Of a DNA stretch of 64,000 bases, positions 56,350-64,000 are shown piece after piece; position 1 is the stretch's first letter; every line of letters begins with the position of its first letter. Under the pieces are notes generated by a model. It was not told the origin of the DNA and did not search any database. It worked only from the letters and a program-made list of their open reading frames with translations. Made by a program: the position numbers and the translations under genes. The stretch comes from Mycoplasma sp. (lineage in GTDB: Bacteria; Bacillota_I; Bacilli_A; Mycoplasmatales; Metamycoplasmataceae), in the NCBI GenBank assembly GCA_014803855.1, contig JAAVAX010000006.1, positions 125,779 through 189,778 on the forward strand, given 5' to 3'.

Positions 56350-58008
56350 CTATTTACCTCCTTTTTTGTTTTTCTTATCTAATAACTCTTTTTCTTTGGC
56401 AACTATCTCATTAGTAGTATCATGAATTTTTTCTTCAACAATTTTTAAATGCATTTTAATTATTTTTGTTTTTAGTGCATTATATTCATGTTTTCAACTT
56501 GAATAAACTTCTTTTCTTTTTGCTTTTATTTTATAAACATCAAAGTAATGTTCTTGAGATAGTAACAACTCTTTTTCTTTTTTCATTCTAGACAACAATT
56601 CTAAATATTGAATTTGTGTTTCATTATCCATTTTTTTGAAATTAACTTTTTTATTTGGACCAATCAATAAATTAATTTCTTCTTTTTGTTTATTTTTAAT
56701 GTGTTTTTTTATATCATTTCAAATCTCATGATTTGATTTTCACAAGTTAAATAGTTCTTTTTTTTCTTTAAATCAAGAAAAATGATAATTAAAGAATTCT
56801 CATCAATTTTTCCAGTAAACTTTACGATATTCAGGATTTTTAACTAGGATAATAAAATTTCTAATTCATTGATATGGTAAAAATTTAGTGAATACAAATG
56901 CTAGAGCTGCTGAATAAATAAATACTCCAGAAATAATGTCAGTCATTTCATTTGGCAACACAGGGAATGAAATTGCTGTATCTGTTCCTATATAAATAAC
57001 TGAGAATATGTATGATGATAATAATATAGCTAATGGATTGTCAAATACAATTAATGAAATTGCTATTGCTGTAAATCCAATGTAAAGAGGACCATTAGAA
57101 ATAGATATATCTATTGTTCCTTTTTGATATGCAAAGTATCAAACAAATCCAGCAAGTCCACTTAATAAACCACTTATACTCATTGTTGCTAAAATTAAGT
57201 GTTTTTTATTTGTACCAGAATAATCTGCAGCTGTTGAACTTAAACCAACCATTTTAATTTTGTAACCAAATTTTGTAAATTTAATTAGCATTCATATAGT
57301 TAATGTAATTAATGCTGTAAAAATTATTAATATTCATGATCAACCAGAACTATATCATGAATCAATAAAATAGAAATCAGGCATTTCTGTAGCATAACTT
57401 ATTGATTTAGAATAACCAAATAACTCATTAGTTGTTAGGTGGAATCCTGAATCATTTTGATAAAGTCCTACAAAGTATCTAATTATGAAAAAAATTATTC
57501 AATTTATCATAATTGATGAAACAACTTCATTTACATTTAAATATGCTTTTAAAACACCAATTAGTAGGGCAACACATACACTAATTAGAATAGATAATAA
57601 TATTGCTCCAATTACTGTTCCATGATTAAAAGAACCACCACTATTTGCTATTTCTCCTCTTATTAAGAGTAAACTAATAAATCCTGCTGACATCATTTGA
57701 CCAGGGATGCCTATGTTAAAAATACCAGCTTTGAAACAAATAGCAACTGATAAACCTGAAAGAATGAATGTTACTAGTATCGGAACAAAATCACCAAAAA
57801 CATTTGTATCTTGAATGAATGAGAATAATACAACAAATGGATTATATCCAAAGGCAGAAATAATAATTATGGTAATCAATATTCCTAATAATATAGACCA
57901 TGCTGAATTATAAAATTTTCTTCTAGTAGAATAGTTATGAGAGTTAAAAAACTTATTAATAAATTTATCTCATGCTATATTAAATTTATTTGTTACTGTT
58001 GTTTCCAT
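56350..58008 (-). CDS. nucleoside ABC transporter permease 1 with long charged tail (NupP/BmpB-like)
   Basis: 552 aa. Residues about 30-395 are the permease: helices with CFKAGIFNIGIPGQMMSAGF, VNEVVSSIMINW, and KMVGLSSTAADYSGTNKKHL as in NupP/YufP. The last about 155 residues are unusual: a hydrophilic tail rich in Lys, Glu and Trp (EYRKVYWKNWWEFF ... IKMHLKIVEEKIHD) predicted to be coiled coil, ending KKNKKGGK. The GGAGG in this tail is also the ribosome site for the next gene. Forms the channel with the second permease. Confidence 0.92.
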
Positions 58009-58011
58009 AAT

Positions 58012-59574
58012 TTAACCTCTCGTCCTTGATGCTTGGACTTTCCCAGCCATCAATAAACCAATATCTTCTCTAGTAAAATTACTTATTGGTCCTTTATCAA
58101 CTATTTCACCTTTGTTAATAACTGCAACTGTATCAGCTAATGATAATACTTCATCTAACTCATATGATATTAAAATAATTGCTTTGCCTTTCTTTTTATC
58201 ATTAAGTATTTGATCATGAATATAATTGATAGCACCTATATCCAATCCTCTAGTTGGTTGAACAATTAATATAAAATCATGGTCAGATAATATCTCTCTT
58301 CCAACAATTGCTTTTTGTTGATTTCCTCCAGACAAATTACGAGCAAGAGCATAACCATCTTGAGAACCTCTAACATCATACTTTTTAATAATTTTTCTTG
58401 AAAAATTGTCTCTAGTTTTTTTGTTTATAAATTTAAAAAAATTATTGATTTTATTTAAAAAATTATTTTTGATTTGATATATTTCTTTATCATCCAATTT
58501 TCTAATAATAGAATTATCATTAATTGAAAAGTCTAAAACTAAACCATGTTTGTGTCGATCTGCAGGTATGATAGATATAAACTCTTGATTCTTATGTTTA
58601 GTGCTGAAATTAGTTATATCTTTCACACCATTTCTATTTTTAATAATAATGTGTCCAGAATTTGGCTTGTATATACCAGTAAGAATTTCTTCAATTTCTT
58701 CTTGTCCATTACCTTCAACACCAGCTATAGCCAATATTTCACCTTTATGAACATCTAGATTAACATTCTTAAGTTTTTTGTAAAAAATATTTTTTAATTC
58801 TAATGCTGTTTCAGGTAAAAAATTATGATCTTCATTTTTAGATTCAACAATTGTTCTTCCTACCATATCTGCTGCTATTTGTTTGGGTTCAATTAAATCA
58901 AGATTTTCATAGTGTTTTACAACTTTACCATGTCTTATAATTGTAGCTTCATCAGCTATAGTTTTTATTTCCCAAAGTTTATGTGAAATAAAAATAATTG
59001 TTTTTCCACTTTCTTTTAATTCAATTATTATTTTTAGCAATTCATCAATTTCTTGAGGTGTTAGAACAGCAGTAGGTTCATCAAAGATTAAAATATTAGC
59101 ATCACGATAAAGCATTTTCATTATTTCTACTTTTTGTTGTGTGGATACAGTTGCTTCACTAGTTTTTTGGTCTAAATTAAAATTTAATTTATATTTTTTT
59201 TGAAATGCTTCAATTTTAATTCTTGATTTATTTAAATCTAGAAAACCTAATTTAGAAGTAAATTCAGAACCTAAAACAATGTTTTGTAAGTTAGTATAAT
59301 CATCTACTAATTTAAAATGTTGATGAACCATACCTATTCCAATATCCAAAGCTTGATTTGGATTATTAATAACAACAGAATTACCATCTACTTTAATAGA
59401 ACCGCTTGTTGGTGAATACATACCAAATAAAATAGACATTAATGTTGATTTTCCGGCACCATTTTCACCTATTAAAGCATGGACAGTACCTTGCCTTACT
59501 CTTAATGTAATATCTTTATTGGCGTAGAAACCTGAAAACTCTTTTGAAATTTTTAACAATTCTAACTTATACAT
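58012..59574 (-). CDS. nucleoside ABC transporter ATPase, two ATP-binding domains
   Basis: 520 aa. First domain: Walker A GENGAGKST near residue 36, FDEPTAVLTPQE Walker B; second domain: GVEGNGQEE at its Walker A (degenerate), signature LARNLSGGNQQKAIVGRE, and VQPTRGLDIGAI Walker B. This is the RbsA/NupO-type duplicated ATPase of sugar and nucleoside importers. Stop codon lies 3 nt before permease 1; the BMP lipoprotein genes are upstream. Confidence 0.95.
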   Translation of the reverse strand: MYKLELLKISKEFSGFYANKDITLRVRQGTVHALIGENGAGKSTLMSILFGMYSPTSGSIKVDGNSVVINNPNQALDIGIGMVHQHFKLVDDYTNLQNIVLGSEFTSKLGFLDLNKSRIKIEAFQKKYKLNFNLDQKTSEATVSTQQKVEIMKMLYRDANILIFDEPTAVLTPQEIDELLKIIIELKESGKTIIFISHKLWEIKTIADEATIIRHGKVVKHYENLDLIEPKQIAADMVGRTIVESKNEDHNFLPETALELKNIFYKKLKNVNLDVHKGEILAIAGVEGNGQEEIEEILTGIYKPNSGHIIIKNRNGVKDITNFSTKHKNQEFISIIPADRHKHGLVLDFSINDNSIIRKLDDKEIYQIKNNFLNKINNFFKFINKKTRDNFSRKIIKKYDVRGSQDGYALARNLSGGNQQKAIVGREILSDHDFILIVQPTRGLDIGAINYIHDQILNDKKKGKAIILISYELDEVLSLADTVAVINKGEIVDKGPISNFTREDIGLLMAGKVQASRTRG

Positions 59575-59592
59575 TTGCTTACTCCTTTCACA

Positions 59593-61140
59593 TTATCATT
59601 TGTTTATATATTCAACAATCATGTCAAAATATTCTTGATTATTGAAAGTCATATCGCCATACAAAACATTTGCTAAATTGAATAGAGCTTGATTATAGGT
59701 TAAATTATTTACTCCCGGATTTTTTTGTGCTTCATAATACTCATTTAATTTTGCCTGATCTTTATTTTTTGCCAAAGAACCTTCATTAATTCCATCACCA
59801 AAAAATATAATTCTAGCTTCTTTAATTCATGTATCAAATTCTTCTGCTTGTTCTTTGTTAGATAGTGTTGATGGAGAAGCACTAACAAACTCAGAATCAA
59901 TTCCTCCAACAACAGATCAATTTGATGGTTCATTATTTACTCTATTAAATATCAAATCATCTTTCATTTCTCAATTTAAACTTTGTTCATTTAAATTTAT
60001 TTTTGAATCGTTTAATTCAGTACTAATTCCTGTTAAAAAGCAAAGTGCTTTATAGGTTGCAATACCAATTCTTTTTTCAGAAGAGGTAATAAAACAATTC
60101 TCATATGTTTTACCATATGAAATAGCCATATTAGAATCCACACCAACAACCCACTTTTCATTTAAGCTTTCTTCTTCTTTTATAATGTTTGCAGCAGTTC
60201 TACTTCAATCACCAGCCACTGGCATTACCACTGTAGGACCATCGCCTTTGAAAATTTGATTACCCTTTCCAGTTATAGACAATTTAAAATCATTTCTTGT
60301 AGAAACATTATTAGCTTCATATGTAGTTGATAAAAATACTTTTTTACCACCATTTCAATCTTCATAAACATTTGAAGAAATTTTTGTATCATTTGAACTT
60401 TGTTCATCATTTCAAGCTCTAATACCTTCTAAAAATCCATAATTAAAATTTGTTGATCCTGATGTATCAGCACCAGCAGAACAATTAACAATTCGTTTAT
60501 TTTTATTTTCTTCACCTGGATATTTATTTGCTAAAAATTTAGAAACCACATATCCAACCAAGAATGATGATTCTTGAGTTCTAAAATTTAGAGCTAGTCC
60601 CTGTCCTTCCGGAACAAAATGATTAGCATCTCAATCAATAGATATAATTTTAATTTTATTTTGAATAAACTTATTTCTATTTATTCCTCTATCTAATCAT
60701 GATTTAAAGTATGTCTGATGTTGGAATCCAGTTAAAATTCAAACATTATATTCTTTTTCAAGTGCATTAGTATATGACCTATGAATTTCAGTAGAATCTA
60801 ATGATTTTGTTTCTTTGTATGAACTATTATTAATTCCAACATTTCTTGAAAATTCAGATATAGCTTCTCAAGTCATTTGATTAAAAGAATTATCATTAAC
60901 TTTTCCAGCAGTTGTAAGCAATATTATTTTTTGATTTTGAATATTTTCTTTTAAAATTGGATTACTTTCAACCGTGTTAGATATTCTAGATATTAATTCT
61001 TCAGAAAACACATCCTTAATAGAAGAAATGTCTGTGTTAGCATAGACATTATCACTTAAGCAAGATGAAGTGTATATAATTGGTGTAGTTACTAATGGAA
61101 TATATAGTATTTTTTTAATATTTAATATTTTCCTATTCAT
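59593..61140 (-). CDS. BMP/PnrA-family nucleoside-binding lipoprotein 1
   Basis: 515 aa. Basic N terminus, hydrophobic stretch and lipobox TSSC (Cys near residue 27), followed by a domain like PnrA/Bmp substrate binders: ILLTTAGKVNDNSFNQMTWE, LNFRTQESSFLVGYV, NCSAGADTSGSTNFNYGF, WVVGVDSNMA. Delivers nucleosides to the adjacent transporter. Highly similar in sequence and length to the next gene upstream (tandem paralogue). An 8-nt-spaced dyad TTGTTA/TAACAA lies about 90 bp upstream of the start. Confidence 0.93.
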
Positions 61141-61228
61141 AAGATATACCTTCAAATATTTCTTGCATAATTTAATTCTTTGAATATAAATTAATTATCT
61201 TTTTTTAAAATAATTTTATTCATTTAAC

Positions 61229-61248
61229 TTGTTATTTTTTTTTAACAA
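61229..61248. repeat. TTGTTA-N8-TAACAA dyad upstream of lipoprotein 1
   Basis: Six-base arms TTGTTA and TAACAA with an 8-nt all-T spacer. The same arms and spacing occur at 62931-62950 upstream of the second BMP gene, so a shared operator is plausible. The whole 61141-61304 gap is otherwise AT-rich without an ORF. Confidence 0.45.
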
Positions 61249-61304
61249 ATAAATAAAAATTATTTATTTTAATATGTGAAACTTGTAGTAAAGTGTGATT
61301 TTAA

Positions 61305-62855
61305 TTAATTATTTCATTTATTTATTTCATCAACAACTAAATTAAAGTAACCATTATTGTTAGTGGTCATTCCTCCATATAATACATTTGATAGTTCAAA
61401 TAATGTCTGGTTGTATATTGAGTTATTAGTGCCTGGATTTCTTTTAGCTTCATTGAAAGCATCTAATTTTGATTGGTTTTCTGGTTTTATCATTAACTCC
61501 CCATTATTTGTTCCATTTCCAAAAAACTTCATTTCAGCTTCTTGAATTCATTTATCAAAATTATTAGCATCTTGAATATTTGATAATGTTGAGGGAGAAG
61601 CTCCAACAAAACCTGATATTACACCACCCATAATGGACCAATTAAGAGTTTTATTTTCAGTTTTATTGAATATTAACCCTTCTTTCATTTCTCAATCTGT
61701 ATCTTCAATGTCAAGATATAAAGTTTGATCATTTACAACATTACTAATTCCTGTTAAAAAACAAAGTGCTTTATATGTTGCAATACCAATTCTTTTTTCA
61801 GAAGAAGTTATGAAATAGTTTTTATATGTATCACCAAAAGAAATTGCCATATTAGAATCTACTCCAACAACTCATTTGTTATTAAAATTGTTTGTCTCCT
61901 TAATGATATTTGCTGCAGTTTTACTTCAATCACCAGCAACAGGCATCACAATTGTAGGGCCACTACCCTCAAAAATCTGTGTACCTTCTCCTGTTATTGA
62001 TAATTTAAAATCATTTCTTGTAGAAACATTATTAGCTTCATATGTAGTAGATAAAAATACTTTAGAAGTAGATTTATAGACATTTGAAGAAACTTTTGTA
62101 TCATTTGAACTCTGTTCATTATTTCAAGTTCTAACACCCTCTAAAAACCCATAGTTAAAATTTGTTGATCCTGAAGCATCAGCACCTGCAGAACAATTAA
62201 TGATCCTTTTATTTTTATTTTCTTCACCAGAATATTTATTTGCTAAAAATCTAGAAACTACATATCCAACCAAGAATGAAGATTCTTGAGTTCTAAAGTT
62301 CAATGCCAATCCGTGACCTGAATCAACATACGGAGAAACATTCCAGTCAATAGATACAATTTTTATATTTTTTTCATTAAATCTTCTTTTATTTTGTTCC
62401 TTGCTTATCCAAGAACTAAAAAATGATTCTTGTGACCACCCTGTCAAAACTCAAATATCATATCCCTTTTCTAAAGCATTAGTATATGCTCTATGAATTT
62501 CAGCTAAGTCAGGTGCTTTTGTCTCTTTATATGTATTATTAGCAATATTAACATTTCTTGAAAATTCAGATATAGCTTCTCAAGTCATTTGATTAAAAGA
62601 ATTATCATTAACTTTTCCAGCTAATGTTATTTGTATTATCTTTTTGTTTTTGATATCTTGAAGTGACTCATCTGAATTTACAGCATTTGTTATTTTTGAT
62701 TTTAGTTCATGATCAAACACATTATTGATATTACTAATATCAGTTGTTGCATATACTTGATTATTTATACATGAAATTACAGAAAACATTGGTAAAAAGG
62801 AAATAGATGGAAGGGTTAAAAAAAATTTGTTTTGTTTCAATTTCTTAATGCTCAT
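61305..62855 (-). CDS. BMP/PnrA-family nucleoside-binding lipoprotein 2
   Basis: 516 aa. Start at 62855 (MSIKKLKQ) because a GAGGAG ribosome site sits at a normal 9-nt spacing; the ATG at 62864 is too close. Lipobox VISC (Cys near residue 29). Same motifs as lipoprotein 1 (IIQITLAGKVNDNSFNQM, LNFRTQESSFLVGYV, NCSAGADASGSTNFNYGF, KWVVGVDSNMA) with divergence mainly in the middle and C-terminal part. First gene of the nucleoside transporter operon; duplicates may have different substrates or surface variants. Confidence 0.93.
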
Positions 62856-62930
62856 AATAAACATCTCCTCAGATAACCAAATACTTTCAAGAAAAATTAT
62901 TTAGTAATTTAATAAAAATAGAAATTAAAT

Positions 62931-62950
62931 TTGTTAAAAAAAATTAACAA
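62931..62950. repeat. TTGTTA-N8-TAACAA dyad upstream of lipoprotein 2
   Basis: Same dyad as at 61229-61248 with an A-rich spacer, 76 bp upstream of the start codon. A further dyad (taagtat-caa-atactta, 62952-62968) is adjacent. Confidence 0.45.
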
Positions 62951-63002
62951 ATAAGTATCAAATACTTAATAAGTCATTAAAACAATAGCATTCATTACAA
63001 AA

Positions 63003-63839
63003 CTAATTATTTTTTTGTTTACAGTTTTCATGTTCTTCACAAATATTTCTTAGTTTGATTAATCAATGATTCAAACCACTTTTAGTTTTCTTAATTCCTT
63101 TTTGAGTTCATAATTTTTCACTTAGTTGAGATAAAGAGAGAAATTCATTTTTCTTTTTAAATTCATAAAATTCAAGTTCAATCGGTTTAAATCTAGTAGT
63201 CAAATTGTTATCTAAAATATATTGATAATTTTCTTTAAAAATGATATTAGAATCAACTAATCTATTTTGATTATGGACATCCAAATTAAATATTCTTGTA
63301 ATTTGATTTTTAAAATCTCTTTCAATAATCGAATCAATAAATGAAAAATATGATTGATGAGCACCAATTATTTGTAAAAAATCTGAAATATATTCATTTT
63401 TTTTTAAATATAAAACATAGTTGTTTTTATTTTTTATTTTGTGAAAATGAATGTGTTTTTTAGCAAAATCCATAATTTGATCACAATTTAACTCATTTTT
63501 GAAACTAATTTCTAGATGATAGGAGGAAGAATTTAGATTAGATATTGACCCTGACGATAAGAAAATCCCAGCAAAATAAGCATTTGCATAATTGGGTTTA
63601 ATAGGTAATAAGTTTACTGAATCAATTTGGATAATGTTTTTATCAATATTATATGAATATTTAGCTTTATTTATTAGTTCAATAACAGAATGAAACAATT
63701 CCTCATTTATTAATTTAATTTTTATTATTTTTTCATTTACAAAGTTAGAAAAAAGAACTCCGCTTATAAATGCTTTAATTTCTCTATCATTCATTACTTT
63801 GGAAACAATCTCTTTTTTTATTTCAAATGTAAAATTCAT
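63003..63839 (-). CDS. whiA: WhiA-type DNA-binding protein
   Basis: 278 aa. N-terminal LAGLIDADG-like domain (residues about 1-175: FTFEIKKEIVSKVM, AYFAGIFLSSGSISNLNSSSYHLEI, GAHQSYFSFIDSI) and a C-terminal helix-turn-helix (FLSLSQLSEKLWTQKGIKKTKSGLNHWLIKL). The homing-endonuclease catalytic residues are absent, as in all WhiA. It influences division and chromosome segregation in Firmicutes. Near-leaderless: TACAAT at 63853-63858 lies 13 nt before the ATG. It follows the 5S rRNA on the same strand. Confidence 0.92.
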
Positions 63840-63879
63840 AATTATATTTTAAATTGTACTGATTTTTGGCATAAAAAAA

Positions 63880-63982
63880 GAGCAGTTTCCTATCTTCCCA
63901 TTGCTGGTATTTTCGGCGTTAAAGGGCTTAACTACTGAGTTCGGAATGGATTCAGGTGATCCCCTTTGCTATGACCACTCAA
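63880..63982 (-). rRNA. rrf: 5S ribosomal RNA
   Basis: The minus strand holds the diagnostic core CATTCCGAACTCAGTAGTTAAG and GCGCCGA-like GGAAGATAGGAAACTG. Terminal stem GAGTGGT/ACTGCTC pairs, followed by seven T at 63873-63879 as terminator. Ends are approximate by a few nt. The 23S gene would lie beyond 64000. Confidence 0.95.
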
Positions 63983-64000
63983 GACTAATTATATAGTAAA

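Noticed and set aside
61229..61248. TTGTTA/TAACAA hairpin as terminator of the upstream lipoprotein gene
   Set aside because: No T tract follows on the minus strand, and the same arms occur before the other gene; an operator fits better.

Overview
The window comes from an AT-rich mollicute that reads UGA as tryptophan. Nearly every conserved protein (metK, argS, cysS, smc, thiI, pgi, the ABC transporters) runs through in-frame TGA codons at positions where the family has Trp, and stops are TAA or TAG. Short intergenic gaps, overlapping genes, near-leaderless starts, lipoprotein signal peptides and the gene set (gapN, fakA/plsX, PnrA/BMP nucleoside uptake, FtsX-type giant permease, DUF31 lipoprotein) point to the Mycoplasmoides/Malacoplasma/Ureaplasma side of the mycoplasmas. 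The exact species is not claimed.

Layout. 1-2.9 kb: uvrA (3' end outside the window), overlapped by a small Cys-rich ORF. 3.0-5.5 kb: a convergent 5-methylcytosine methyltransferase and HNH endonuclease pair. 5.6-10.5 kb: rRNA pseudouridine synthase, then a divergent pair of surface genes (DUF31 protease-like lipoprotein; 782-aa membrane-anchored protein). 10.6-12.9 kb: a second restriction-modification unit whose methyltransferase contains a (CT)14 repeat that now puts it out of frame. 13-15.5 kb: truB, HAD phosphatase, ribF. 15.5-17.6 kb: a membrane protein and a secreted protein broken by one extra base. 17.6-24.2 kb: metK, an orphan tyrosine recombinase, tsaD/B/E, an RNA-polymerase delta-like protein, argS and an S4 protein. 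24.2-30.4 kb: dnaN, SRP RNA, pgi, an S1 protein, a degenerate response regulator, recO, a hydrolase, tRNA-Trp(CCA) and a membrane protein. 30.4-39.9 kb: smc, glycosyltransferase, gapN, thiI, an EzrA-like protein and an unknown protein. 40.0-43.6 kb: Asp23-like, fakA, plsX, rnc. 43.6-52.2 kb: a membrane protein, an ABC ATPase and a 2276-aa permease. 52.3-62.9 kb: an rRNA uracil methyltransferase, deoD, cysS and a nucleoside ABC transporter with two tandem substrate-binding lipoproteins. 63-64 kb: whiA and 5S rRNA.

How they work together. The 55.4-62.9 kb cluster imports nucleosides that the nearby DeoD cleaves. fakA and plsX activate scavenged fatty acids for phospholipid synthesis. tsaB/D/E make the t6A modification of tRNA. 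The two restriction units are the main accessory islands; the second looks phase-variable and is captured in the OFF state. No stretch longer than about 250 bases lacks a gene. The best leads are the phase-variable methyltransferase, the frameshifted secreted protein with a plausible CCC-A slip site, the recombinase with a 9-6-9 dyad upstream, the kinase-less response regulator with back-to-back promoters, and a common dyad upstream of both nucleoside-binding lipoproteins.
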